Source: Pyxicephalus adspersus
Lineage: Eukaryota > Chordata > Amphibia > Anura > Pyxicephalidae
NCBI RefSeq assembly: GCF_032062135.1
Contig: NC_092860.1
Span: forward strand, 68,915,820 to 68,979,819
DNA: 64,000 nucleotides
Direction: 5' to 3'
The position numbers and the translations under genes are program-made. The notes below the pieces were generated by a model that was given only the letters and a program-made list of their open reading frames with translations, was not told the origin of the DNA and searched no databases. Positions 42,551 to 52,801 of this stretch are shown here, in pieces. Numbering within the stretch: the stretch's first letter is position 1; each line of letters begins with the position of its first letter.

Positions 42551-42724
42551 AGTGATTTCAGTGTTAAGGTGCTGTAGTCTGGCTTTGTAGTCTATGAAGT
42601 ACGCACTGAGGCCGTTTTTTTTTCCATTTCCTCAGCTGGATGAACAGTCTGTACATGTTGGTGTGATTGTTGTGCCACGGGGTTAGCAGGACGAGGTTAA
42701 CGGAAGGTGGCAGGGGCAACTTTA

Positions 42725-43299
42725 TCAAGAGCCAAAGAAAGAGTGTGGTTGAACAGCAGGAGCTTTATCTGGAGAGTTGATTTTAGAGAGGGTGGGGGTT
42801 AGGGATTTAAGGCAGTTTGAGAAAAGGTTGTGGTCAAGGTTTCGAATATCTTTCTGCCATTGACATGGACTGGGATGTGGCCAAGGGGGGGCAAGAATTA
42901 GATTGAAGGTGATAAAGTTGTGATCAGAAAGGGGAAATGGTGAATTGTTAATGTGGGTGAGTTGACAGGGTTTGGACAAAAAACAGGTCTAAAGCCATGT
43001 GTGAAGGGCTGTTTATGTTCTGTGCGAGTCCAAAGGAGGAGGTATTAGAGAGCAGTTTGGAACATTAAAGTCACAGTGAATTAGGGTGGGCAGGTCAAAG
43101 GAAAAAATATGTGGGAGCCAAGAGGCAAAGTTATCCAAAAATTGTGAAAATGGTCCGGGGGTGGGTAGACAACAGCAGCAATGATTGGTAGGGAGCAGAA
43201 AAGATGGACAGAGTGGACTTCAAGAGGTGAAAATGAAAAAGAACAGGATAGAAAGGACTGTGTATGTACAGTTAGGGGAGAGAATGAGACCCACACCAC
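42725..43299 (-). pseudogene. L2-type LINE AP-endonuclease relic
   Basis: SFSPLEVHSVHLFC with AAVVYPPPDHFHNF (43081-43299) matches the L2 endonuclease stretch around V-V-Y-R-P-P. LTHINNSPFPLSDHNFITFN (42725-42979) gives the C-terminal S-D-H catalytic motif. The nuclease nicks the target for target-primed reverse transcription. The N-terminal third is lost. Confidence 0.75.
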
Positions 43300-43979
43300 C
43301 CCCTACTCTGTTGCCAGGTCTAGGGGTATGTGTGAAGAAACATTTGCTAATCCCTGTGTCTCAGTTTGTATAAATTCATAGTAATCATGTACATCCATTT
43401 TTCTTGAGGCACCCTCAACACATGAAAGAGTGCAAGATTTATTATATTACGCCTTCGGATTGTTAAATTGGTAGGTGCAAGTAAAACAACCCTATATTTA
43501 GCCATGCTATCTGCTGACAAATGCTTTGTATCATGTAAAATATTTCACATACAAAGTAAATGTGTGATCCAACACCAAGTCTGCTTCTTTTTCCAGCAAC
43601 AACACACATGCTGCCACTGCTATAACACAACCTGGTGATCCCTTTGTCACATGATCTAGCTGACAGGAGAAATATGCCAATGGCCCCTCTCTATTTCAGT
43701 CTTTTGGCACAGCACTCCTGTAGCATGAACAGCATTCTCATGACAGAGCAGCTAAAATGATTTCCTGTTGGGGAAGTGGAAGCTGACAATATAGCTGTTT
43801 TCAATTTTCCATACTCTGGACATGATCTTTTAGGAAATTAGAAGTGTTTTTCTTAAGTTAATACATTATTAAAGAGGCGTTTAGAATCCACTCTCATCCT
43901 ACTAAACCCCAGAAGGCTTGCAACTGTCTGAAACATAAATGTTTGCAAAAAAAACCTACTTTTACAGCTTACTTTAATT

Positions 43980-44367
43980 TGCTTTATTATCTGTCTTAGC
44001 TAGGAAACAGCAAAGTTACAGTTTATTTCCCTGTCATTATAGCACAGAAGCAAATCATCCACATACTGTAATAATGCTGTACTACCTTTTTCTGGAGTCT
44101 GCACATTCAGTACCTAATGCAAAATTTGGATGTACAGATTGAATTTATTCCTCCGTGTGTAAGACATGTCCAACATCTTTGCATGTTCTCAAAGGCAAAA
44201 AGATAATACACAACTGAGTGCAAAGGCACAGAAAAAAAGCAGCAGTTGGAGGTATCTGACCCAAAAGAGTTGAAGCAACCCAATGAGGGTTTATTACCGC
44301 TGGAGTATCTGCCTCTAACTATCCTATTTACTGTTGCCAGCTTCACCCTGGTTTGTGTTTCAGTCAC
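43980..44367 (-). pseudogene. Retroviral reverse transcriptase core, broken
   Basis: Within 44107-44367 the minus strand gives FFSVPLHSVVYYLFAFEN, the region after motif A (F-F-S-I-P-L-H in retroviruses), then C-W-T-C-L-T-H-G-G-I-N-S, an altered L-P-Q-G-x-x-x-S-P motif B. The Asp of motif A is replaced. In another frame L-L-Q-Y-V-D-D-L-L-L holds the catalytic YVDD box at 44054-44065. Downstream text to about 43800 recalls the RT connection domain. Confidence 0.8.
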
Positions 44368-44400
44368 TCCTCAGTAAGTTGTATACAACACTCTTTCCCC

Positions 44401-44854
44401 CATTTTACAGATTGTCCTCATCCTTTGTCCCTAAAGTGGAGTACATGATGTACCATGAAAGTACAAACAAAAAGACACACAACCAATTATTCACAAACAA
44501 TCCAAGCAACTAATTACTAACAACAAATTACAAACAGCACAAGAAACTAAGTATGCACCAGATAATAAATCAGCATTGTCAAATATAACATCTCAGCAAC
44601 ATTATTTATTACTATTGACACAACATAAACGTTTGAGATCTCACACTTCATTACACAAGAACCATTCCCACAACTTTAGACAACAAAGATATCACCATCT
44701 CAATCTTCACACATACATGTCCTATTTTAATATCAGTGCAGAAGATATTTGCACCATATTCTTCATATTCCCATGCTATCAGCTGCAATATCTAGCTTAG
44801 TTTTGTAAACTCTACCGCTTGTGGTGTATTTTATTTAGTCTGGAGTGATATGGG
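44401..44854. other. No recognised feature
   Basis: Possibly the upstream part of the retroviral remnant, too decayed to read. Rich in CA and AAC. Confidence 0.35.
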
Positions 44855-45364
44855 GAGCCTGATTCATCAAACCAAATCGGAAGCTCGCTCACGCAAGCGG
44901 TTTGGAATCAGACCCCTCAGACCTATTTATCAACCAAATTTCAGCAGCCGATAATATGCTGGCGTATTCTCCTAGAAGTTATCAACTGAAATGATCATAC
45001 GTTTTAAGCAGCGCATCACCGGCAGCTTGACACTGGCGAGCTTGCATTAAAAGTCACTCGTTCACTAAAAAAATCATTCTTTCAAATAGCACACATCTTC
45101 CACTTACCCCTAAATAAAAATGTTTGATGTGTTCAAATGTTTAAAACATATATATTAGCTAAGAAATAAGCATATTTTTAAATGACCTACTCTTTTCGGG
45201 TATATAAAGAGTTAACTGATTTCAGCTGTTTACATAGGCGCCTGCCTAAGCGCTTACGATGCCTGACCTGATGATCCACCTGGTGTTAAATACCTGCAAA
45301 TTCAGGCAGGCGGGATCACGCTTTTGCGAGCGGACTAGATCATCCACCCAAGTTCTTTTTTGCT

Positions 45365-45396
<32 letters not shown>
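44855..45396 (+). mobile_element. GAGCCTGATTCATCAA-type element, 5' part
   Basis: It starts GAGCCTGATTCATCAAACCA and follows the copy at 51671 through CCGGCAG, GCTTGCATTAAAAGTCACT, AACATATATATTAGCTAA and CTGTTTACATAGGCGCCTGC to a TA microsatellite (45369-45397). The rest, seen at 57860-59723, is missing. It retains the unoccupied site corresponding to the Gypsy-A insertion (GCGCC at 45238-45242). Confidence 0.75.
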
Positions 45397-45397
<1 letters not shown>

Positions 45398-45399
<2 letters not shown>

Positions 45400-45640
45400 A
45401 ACAGCTGGCCAAAGTAATCACGGGGTTTTCCTAGATTATTTTTGCTGTTTGTTTTAATTTGCCTGTTTTTGTGTGTATATAGTAGTAGTGAATAAAAACC
45501 CTTGTTGCACAGATAACCTGCTGGCCCTGTTTTCTGTTTCAAACACCCCCCGTTGCTACGGGCGATCTGATTGAAAATAATATTAGGTGATAATAGGTGA
45601 TACAACAAGTGATATCAATGAAAATTTTATATCTCGAATG
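45398..45640 (+). repeat. Possible LTR-like stretch with AATAAA
   Basis: TGTAACAGCTGGCC directly after the TA microsatellite, a T-rich stretch and GAATAAAAACCC at about 45490 resemble an LTR. There is no partner or coding sequence. Low confidence. Confidence 0.2.
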
Positions 45641-45756
45641 ACTGGAGAATATATCAGTCAATCTGGTAGTGGGCCTGTTGCGGGCACTAGACATAAGGCT
45701 TCCAACCATAATATATAACATTCAACAAAAATAAATAGTGTTACATACGTATGTTG

Positions 45757-45796
45757 ATAACTTGATGCGTTTTGCCCGTCTTGGGCTTCTGCAGGG
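45757..45796 (-). ncRNA. Hammerhead-ribozyme-like motif
   Basis: The minus strand reads CTGCAGA (45794-45788), then GCCC and GGGC forming a 4-bp stem II with a 5-base loop AAGAC, then AAAAC (45773-45769) and GCATCAAG. A hammerhead core is CTGANGA - stem II - GAAAC, so two core positions are mutated. It may be part of a Penelope-type terminal repeat (45640-46370) without coding remnants. Confidence 0.45.
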
Positions 45797-46373
45797 ATAT
45801 TAAACGTATAGCAGAATCACACATATTAGCTTGTTAAAATCTAGGTGCATAGATAAATACAGGGTATAAGTACAAGGCATGGCACTAGTAAATAAATATG
45901 GTATGCATTGAAATCAATTTTTAAAGGAAGAAAAGAAAAAGGAAAAAACAAAACAGTAAATCTAGACAGTAGTAGTAACTAATCATAGTACAGTATAAAT
46001 TTTGCTAATATTTATAAAGATCATAGCAGTACTTGATTAACCTTAAGGAACTGTAATATGGTAATGTTTCATTCTCTTATCAATCCATTTCTGTACATAT
46101 ATAAACATATATATAAACAATAATTAAATGAGGTCAAAACTTACATATTCCTTGGTAGAGAAAGCGTATGTACTTTTAGAAACATATACAGGAAGCGGTA
46201 GCTAGAACCGATTTTTATGGAGGGGGATCCCAATCATAAAAGTGGAGAGCATAGAGAGTTCATCTAATTAGATGGCCTGTGGTAGAATAGGTGTATATCA
46301 TAAGTAAATCATAGTATTGATGCTTGGTTAGTCAATGTGAGGTTAGGATGGTATAGTGAAAGTGTCCCATATA
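45797..46373. other. No gene seen
   Basis: AT-rich sequence between the hammerhead-like motif and Tc1-C. It may be the body of a Penelope-type terminal repeat. Confidence 0.3.
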
Positions 46374-47239
46374 CAGTTAAGTTCATAAATATTTGGACAG
46401 GGACAACTTTTTTTCTAATTTTGATTCTGTACATTCATTTTAAATGAAACAACTCAGATGCAGTTGAACTGCAGACTTTCAGCTTTAATTCAGTGGGTTG
46501 AACAAAAATATTGCATAAAAATGTGAGGAACTAAAGCCATTTTACTCAATCACTTCATGTCAGGGTCTCAAAAGTAATTGGACAATAGCCTCTATGAGGT
46601 CTAAGGCTATTTCATGGGCTGCTGTGGGCAATTCCTTCGTTATGTCATTATCAATTAAGCAGATAAAAGGCCTGGAGTTGATTTGAGGGGGGGGGGGGGG
46701 TTGTATGTGGAAGATTTTGCTGTGACCAGACAACATGCAGTCAAAGGAGCTCTCCATGCAGGTGAAACAAGCTATCCTTAAGCTGCAAAAACAGAAAAAA
46801 ATCCATCCGAGAAACTGCTACAATATTAGGAGTGGCAAAATCTACAGTTTGGTACCTCATGAGAAAAAAACAAAGCACTGGTGAACTCAGCAATGCCAAA
46901 AAGACCTGGACGTCCACGGAAGACAACAGTGGTGGACGATCGCAGAATCATTTCCATGGTGAACAGAAACCCCTTCACAACAGCCAACCAAGTGAACAAC
47001 ACTCTCCATGAGGTAGGCGTATCGATATCCAACTCTACCATAAAGAGAAGACTGCATGAAAGTAAATACAGAGGGTGCACTGCAAAGTACAAACCACTCA
47101 TAAGCCTCAAGAATAGAAGGGCTAGATTGGACTTCGCTAAAAAAAAACATCTAAAAAAGCCAGCACAGTTCTGGGAAAACATTCTTCAGACAGATGAAAC
47201 CAAGATCAACCTTTACCAGAATGATGGCAAGAAAAAAGA
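46374..47239 (+). mobile_element. Tc1-type transposon (Tc1-C), 3' half lost
   Basis: The terminus CAGTTAAGTTCATAAATATT after TA (46372-46373) matches Tc1-A. Similarity to Tc1-A is lost after GATGGCAAGAAAAAAG at about 47239, where Tx1-like LINE sequence begins. A poly-G run (46686-46700) lies in the leader. Confidence 0.9.
46738..47239 (+). pseudogene. Tc1-C transposase, N-terminal to first catalytic Asp
   Basis: The HTH and its continuation (GVAKSTVWYLM-like, about 46829-46865) are kept here but deleted in Tc1-A. The frame 46881-47309 contains KRPGRPRKTTVVDDRRIISM, ANQVNNTLHEVGVSISNST, KRRLHESKYRGC and TDETKINLYQNDG (first catalytic Asp, but Gln replaces the Trp before Thr). It stops being transposase at about 47239, losing the second Asp and the Glu. 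A frame change lies near 46880. Confidence 0.9.
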
Positions 47240-47261
47240 CCAAAATAGAAAAATAAACCAT

Positions 47262-48890
47262 CATGTGCACTTCTACCAGGGATCCCACAGACCTGATCAC
47301 CCTGGATAAATTTATTAACAACTTGTTGGACTCTATTTACCAGAATCTTGGAATAGATTTTATAATCTGTGTTGAGCAAGGTGATGGGACTCCAAATCTC
47401 CAGGTTTGATAGGTCACCGTTTTTAGGAATCAGAGTGATGTCGCCCCATAGCCAGGAGTCTGGAGGACTGTTAGATGACAAAACTCCATGGAAAATTAGA
47501 CACAAATCATTTTTCAGGAGATCCTAGAATGACAAATAAAATTCAATCCGCAAACCATCATACCCTGGACATTTATTTTTGGTAAAGCTCTTGATGCTCT
47601 TGATGAGAAGCACCTAAAGCTCTCTCTTAACTAATAGCTCTTTTTCACTCAGATCTTCAGAAAAGAATTGTTGGTCAACATGATCTAATTTAAGCTCCAA
47701 GGCAGCTACAACCTCCTTGGTGACTGTTGGATATATCCCCTTTTCCCTAAAGAACACTGAGTAAAAAATCTTGGCCTCCTTTAACATGTCGGATATTGTG
47801 AACTTATCTTTGATTTTTTTGTATGTTTTGTTTTGAAACTGATTGCTTTTTTTATAGAAAAACCTGGAACATTTTTCGTTCTTTTTCAATTTTTCCACTT
47901 TTGCATTATAAATAATTTGTCTCCCTTTAGCACCGATGGCCTCTGCTATATCATTTTTAAGTTGATATTTTCTCCTCCACCAAGTTTGAAGCTGTGTGTT
48001 TAGCCTCTGGAACCATTTTTCTTTCCTCCTTGCTTCCTGTATTCCTTTCTGAATAAAAAAAGACCTAGTTTTCTTTTTGATGTTATCTCACCAACTTATG
48101 GGGTTGGGAAATTTGAATATGTCCCTCCGTCATGACTTGTATGCTATGTGTATTGTGTTTTGATCCCAGGATCTCTAGAAGCGTGGTATTTAGCTTCTAG
48201 GTCCCTGGTCCCTTGGATGTACCTGATAATTTTAGGTGAATGTACAATAATTTGTGATCTGAGAAAATGTTGTTTTGGAGAGTGATTTTCCCTGGAGTGA
48301 TAGAGCAATGGCACAAACAAAAAGTCAAGGCAGGACTTATTTATATTGCTGCAGCATGTATAACCATGATCATTCGGATGTAACTTTTTTCCAGACCTCC
48401 TGCAACTGGAGATCAGCCATCATGTTTTTCAGCTGTTCAGATGTTTTATCGTGCTTCTTTGTTTGACAGCCAGCTCCCTTTTCACCTGGCAATACACAGT
48501 TAAAATCACCCCAATTAATTGCAGTGGAGGGACCTGGAATGAAGAACTGTATGATAATAAGCAATTTAGCTCACTCATTTTTCTCCAGAGAGCAGTAGAT
48601 ATTAAACACCTTGAGTTCCTTACCCCTTAATTTCACAGTGGCCATCATAGCTTTCCCAGGTACTGAAAAGATGACTTTGTTCCCCTTTGCAAGGATACCA
48701 ATACCTGTAGCTAAATTTCCATTGTCCCCTGACCATACTGAAGGGCTGATTGTCTGAGGTGTTTATATTTTGGGTGGTGGTCTATTTTGCACTCCTGAAG
48801 ACAAAAAAAATTCACAGTTAATGCTACTTAAATAGCTAAATATTTGCTGCCCTCTGTACATACCTTTTCAGACCCCTGACATTCAAGGAA
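47262..48890 (-). pseudogene. Tx1-like ORF2: endonuclease, linker and RT start
   Basis: The endonuclease relic at 48370-48564 has N-W-G-D-F-N-C-V-L, the catalytic G-D-F-N motif. Earlier decayed text (48600-48880) belongs to its N-terminus. The linker frame (47614-47898) has KCSRFFYKKSNQ and KIFYSVFFREKGI. The RT finger region (47206-47505) has DSWLWGDITLIPKNGDLSNL, SPITLLNTDYKIYSKILVNR and CGIPGRSAHDG. Motif A and the catalytic box are beyond the truncation at about 47240. Many breaks. Confidence 0.85.
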
Positions 48891-48896
48891 AACATT

Positions 48897-50050
48897 TTAA
48901 ACTCCCCCATTTTCAGAGTGGTAGGACTCTATACAGACACTGGGTGCTGGACTGAAGGGTTCCTCGTCTGAGCTGGTCAAAGGTGGAATTGCCACAGATG
49001 GTGGAACCTGTTGACTCAGTACAGTCAACTCCTCAATGAGACCTGCATAAGGTTCCTGGTCACCAACCTGTGTCGATACGCCAACTACAGCAGACTTTTC
49101 ACTGCAGCTGTGCTTAACTGTGGTTTCTTCCTCATCTGAACTCGACTGAGACTTACGCCTGGTCCTCCTTTGTCCAGGTTTTGGGGGGCTTGTCCGTCCA
49201 TGCAGACTCCTCCACTGGTCTGGCTTCCACATCTGGAACAACTTCAGGACTGCTTGGTAAGGCTTCCATTTCCTCATCAACCAGCTCTGACTGAGATGGT
49301 GTTGCAGGGGCTTCAGACACTGGGTCACCCTGAAGGTTTGCAGCTACCTCCGCCATATGAGCAGCGACAGCACCCACACCCCCTGACCGCAGATCTTTGG
49401 TCGTTGGTGCAGTGGAGGTGACATCTGCCCATGACCTCTTACTCCGATGTGGACACCCTTTAAACAGATGAGCAGAACTTCCGCACAGGTTACACACCAG
49501 TTCCACAGGACAGTTTTTAGTTTTGTGACCAGTTTTGTGACCAGAGAGAAAATTTTGAGGTTCATGATCTTTCTGTATGTGAATACGAGGCACACTTTCT
49601 ACAAGAAAACTGGCGTCCCAGGGTAGACCAGCGAACCTCAATCCTGCCCCAGGGCAAAAGAGGAGGGAGGGTGTTTCAAGCCTCCAATCCCCCCAGGGTC
49701 AGACATGAACTTGACTCTATACTGAATTTTGCCATTCCATATATCACAGAATATTTTAAACTTTCTTGGGCTCAGATACAGAGGAACAGTGAATATGGAG
49801 GAAGGTTCTGATGTCAGCTCCTTTTACAAATGGATTATAAAAGTTAATAACACTTCCTCCTGAGAGTACAAAAGTACAAACTCCCAACTTTCAAAGTCCC
49901 CATTTTTTATCTGTTTTTTCAGATTATTGCAAGCACCCATTCCAAAGAGTGATAGAAAAAAAATTCTTGACCTTTGTTCTTGCAGGCAATAGATAACCTT
50001 TTTGTTCACTTTGAGTTTTTCCACTAGGTATTGGTCTAACGTTTTTGCAA
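48897..50050 (-). pseudogene. Tx1-like ORF1 with CCHC knuckle
   Basis: N-terminal piece (49824-50050): GVPLAKTLDQYLVEKLKVNK with WEFVLLYSQEE. Middle (49344-49641): CPVELVCNLCGSSAHLFKGC, whose C-N-L-C-x4-H-x4-C is an intact zinc knuckle, followed by RSKRSWADV. C-terminal part (48897-49328): a long acidic and Ser/Pro-rich tail. This layout (N-terminal RNA-binding-like part, CCHC fingers, S-W-A-D-V, acidic tail) is the usual ORF1 of vertebrate Tx1-type LINEs. It would coat the LINE RNA. Three frames are needed. Confidence 0.75.
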
Positions 50051-50055
50051 GGGGA

Positions 50056-51665
50056 ACACCAGTACTGAGACTAAATTGCTCCGACCCTAAGCTCGGATGC
50101 ATCTACCTCCACAAAGAAGGGTTGCTGGATGTCTGGATGTACCACGATAGCGGAGGAGCAGAAAGCCTCTTTCAGTGTTTTAAAAGCTTTACAAGCCTGA
50201 GCAGGCCAATGGGAAGGATCTGCTCCTTTCTGAGTCAGGTTGGTAAGGGGGGTGACTGAGTATTTCTTAATAAATCTCCTGTAAAAATTGGCAAAGCCTA
50301 GGAACCTCTGTAGATCTTTCAAATTGGTAGGCTGAGGCCAATCAAGGACAGCAGTGACCATGACTGGGTCCATCGTCAGGCACTGATCAGAAAAAGTGTA
50401 ACTGATAAAAGGGACTTGTTGGACTTCAAAAACGCACTTCTATAATTTGGCATACAAATGGTTCTCCCTAAGCTTCTGGAGGACCGCTTTAACATGACCA
50501 AGATGCTGAGCCAAAGAGGATGAAAAGACCAGAATATCATCCAAATAAACCACCACAAATTTTCAAAGAAAATCACAGGAAAATGTTGTTAATGAAGTCC
50601 TGGAAGACTGCTGGGGCATTGCATAACCCAAATGGCATAACCAGGTACTCATAATGCCCATCCCTTGTATTGAATGAAATCTTCAATTCATCCCCCTGCC
50701 TTATTCTGATGGGGTTGTTAGCCACCTTCAGGTCTAGTTTGGTAAAAATTTGGGCATTTACAACTTGGCCAAACAGGTCATCGATACGGGGTAAGGGTAC
50801 ATGTTCTTAACAGTAATTTTGTTTAACCCTTCATAGTCAATACATGGCCTTAGGCTTGCATCTTTGTTCTCAACAAAAAAGAAGCCAGCCCCAGCAGGGG
50901 ATGTAAAAGTGTGGATAAAGCCTTTTTCCTAATTTTATTTTATATAGGCTTTCATGGCCACATTTTCAGGGCCTGTGAGATTGTAGAGGTGCCCTGGGGT
51001 AGCATAGTACCTGGGAACAAATCTATTGGGCAGTTATAAGGCCGGTGAGGTGGAAGAACATCAGCGGCCTGAGGAGAGAATACATCTGAAAAAGCTGAGT
51101 ATAGAATGGGCAGCTTCTCTAGAGATGTACCAGCAACATAGAAAGGTAGTGAGTTTACTAAACATTTCTCTATACAATTTTCACCCCATTTATTAATCTG
51201 CCCAGGTTCCCAGTCAACTATGGGATTATGTCTTCGCAACCAAGGTAGCCCCAAAATTACAGGTGAGGAAGGAATATTTAGCAAAAAAAAAAAAGAACCA
51301 TTTCAGAATAGGCGGCACCCACCTTCACTAAAATCTCAGGGGTAACTGTTATAGGTTTACCCTGCTGCAGGGGAGAATCATCTATTGCTAGCACACATAA
51401 ATATTCAGGAGGCTTCATACTAGGAATCCCCAGAGAGCGTGCCAGAGCCTTATCCATAAAATTGCCAGCAGCACCACTATCCAGAAAGGCCTGACAATGC
51501 TTTACAGAGGAACTACAGAGGAAATCTCAGGTAATAAAATGCAATCAGACTTTAGAGGACATACCTGCACGCCTAGGGGGGTTTCCGCGGCCCCCCCAGG
51601 CACTGAAGTCCCAACTTCTGTCGTGGGCAGGATTCTACAAAGTGGCCAGGTTCACCACAGTTTAG
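50056..51665 (-). pseudogene. Gypsy-E: zinc knuckle, protease, RT and start of RNase H
   Basis: On the minus strand: NCGEPGHFVESCPRQ (about 51660-51610), the last part of a gag CCHC knuckle; protease FLDSGAAGNFMDKALARSLG (about 51480-51425) with intact D-S-G; ILGLPWLRRHNPIVDWEPGQ (51255-51190); PHRPYNCPIDLFPGTMLP (about 51050); RT finger [30 protein letters not shown] with the catalytic YLDD (about 50535-50546); RFLGFANFYRRFI (about 50320-50280); RNase H start FFVEVDASELRVGAI (about 50115-50071). It ends abruptly at the Tx1-like LINE on one side and the inverted-repeat element on the other. The protease motif survives better than in Gypsy-A or B. Confidence 0.85.
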
Positions 51666-52048
51666 ACTATGAGCCTAATTCATCAAGCCAAATCGGAAGC
51701 TTGACGCGCGCGCGTATTAGCGATCAGAGCCTAAAATCAATTCATCAACGAAATCTGAGGCACTGGCGTACTCGCGCGAAAGTCATCAACTGAATCGATA
51801 TCTCTGATGGATACGCGCAGCCCCGGCAGTTTCACACTGCCGAGCTTGCATTAAACTCCCTGTTCCCCTAAAAAAACATTTTTTCTAATGGCACACATAT
51901 TAGGCCTAAAAAAATGTTTGTGCTGTTCAAATGTTTAAAACTTCTATATGAGCTAAAAAATAAGCATATTTTAAAATGACTTATTTTTTTCTGGTTAAGC
52001 ACGAATTAAGTTCAAGAAATAAGAGTTCAGCTGCTCTACATAGGTGCC

Positions 52049-52801
52049 TGTAATGCACGCGGGTGTGGACCCACTGTGCCATTGACTGGGTATGCTCTGG
52101 AGGGGCGTAACTAAGCCGATACCTGGTCTGCACTAGAGCCTCCGATGATAAGGATAGTCTTGGGCCGCAGGGTAGTTGCCAGGTGCCACTCCAGAGCGAT
52201 CTCCGGGTCAGTGGCAGCTGACCAGAGGGGTCAGGGTACTCGGTGCAAGCACAGAGAGGGCTTGCGTGGTCAAGAGGGAGGTGGCAATCAGACAAAGTCC
52301 ATAAATAAGATCCGAGGTCAGGGTCAAGCGGCAATCAGGCAAAAGTCCATAAACATAATCCAAGGTCAGGGTCAGGCGGCAATCAGGCAAAAGTCCATAA
52401 ACATATTCCGAGGTCAGGGTCAGGCAGCAAACAGGCAAAGTCCAAGGGTTCAGAAAACAAGGTCCGGTACACAGCAAAGCAGATAGAAGAAGCACCTTTG
52501 CACTAGGAGTTAGACAGGCTAAAACCATGAGATTGCTCGGGCAACTTCCTGTAGTAGGAAGTGCCTTTAAATACCAGCAGAGATCCAGCCATAGGCTGTA
52601 GAAACAGAGGGCGTGTATGTGTTGCCTCATAGATGAAGAGAGACACACCCACGCCAGCTCAAACACCAGTGCAAGTCTCCAGCAGGAAGGAAACTCTGGC
52701 ATGGAACACAGGTACTGGGGTTACTCTACCTGAAAGATAGGACCCGGCACCCGTGCCTGCAATTAAGAGCAGCGGCGTCGGCACAACCCGCAGGGCTAAC
52801 A
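52049..52801 (-). repeat. Gypsy-A 3' LTR with 48-bp tandem repeats
   Basis: Same termini as the 5' LTR. The unit containing AGGTCAGGGTCAGGCGGCAA recurs with a 48-bp period (52314, 52362, 52410). It is 52 bp longer than the 5' LTR owing to small indels at about 52075-52090 and 52220-52245. Confidence 0.9.

Larger units (their letters stand above)
39917..43375 (-). mobile_element. L2-type LINE, minus strand, 5'-truncated
   Basis: The ATT microsatellite tail (39917-39957) marks the 3' end on the minus strand, followed upstream by a 3' untranslated region, RT (about 41045-42104), a linker (42335-42550) and the endonuclease domain (42725-43299). Its insertion separates retroviral RNase H and RT sequence. 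It is interrupted by the MITE at 40107-40790: TAACACACAA and AGGAGGGGAGATATG read on as one text across it. Confidence 0.85.
39039..44400 (-). mobile_element. Endogenous retrovirus pol remnant, split by an L2 LINE
   Basis: Read on the minus strand: RT core (about 44260-43980), RT connection (about 43980-43800), interruption by the L2-type LINE (43375-39917), RNase H (39916-39631), undefined sequence, and integrase C-terminal half (39514-39040). Motif wording is that of retroviruses of the gamma/epsilon type rather than gypsy. No gag, env or LTR was recognised. All reading frames are interrupted. Gypsy-C adjoins at 39038. Confidence 0.75.
47240..50055 (-). mobile_element. Tx1/L1-group LINE, minus strand, ORF1 plus partial ORF2
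   Basis: ORF1 relics (50050-48897) are followed on the minus strand by ORF2 endonuclease (about 48890-48370), linker (47898-47614) and RT (47505-47262). The element is cut inside RT at about 47240 by the junction with Tc1-C, so this is a 3'-deleted, not a 5'-truncated, LINE. It joins Gypsy-E at about 50055 in RNase H sequence. Confidence 0.8.

Noticed and set aside
43081..43381. Plus-strand frames of the 41-43 kb region
   Set aside because: They are antisense shadows of the L2-type LINE endonuclease, which has family motifs on the minus strand.
52208..52702. 164-residue minus-strand ORF and the similar plus-strand frames at 52145-52486 and 57118-57363
   Set aside because: They lie within the Gypsy-A LTRs and reflect the 48-bp repeat (a multiple of three keeps frames open). 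No domain.
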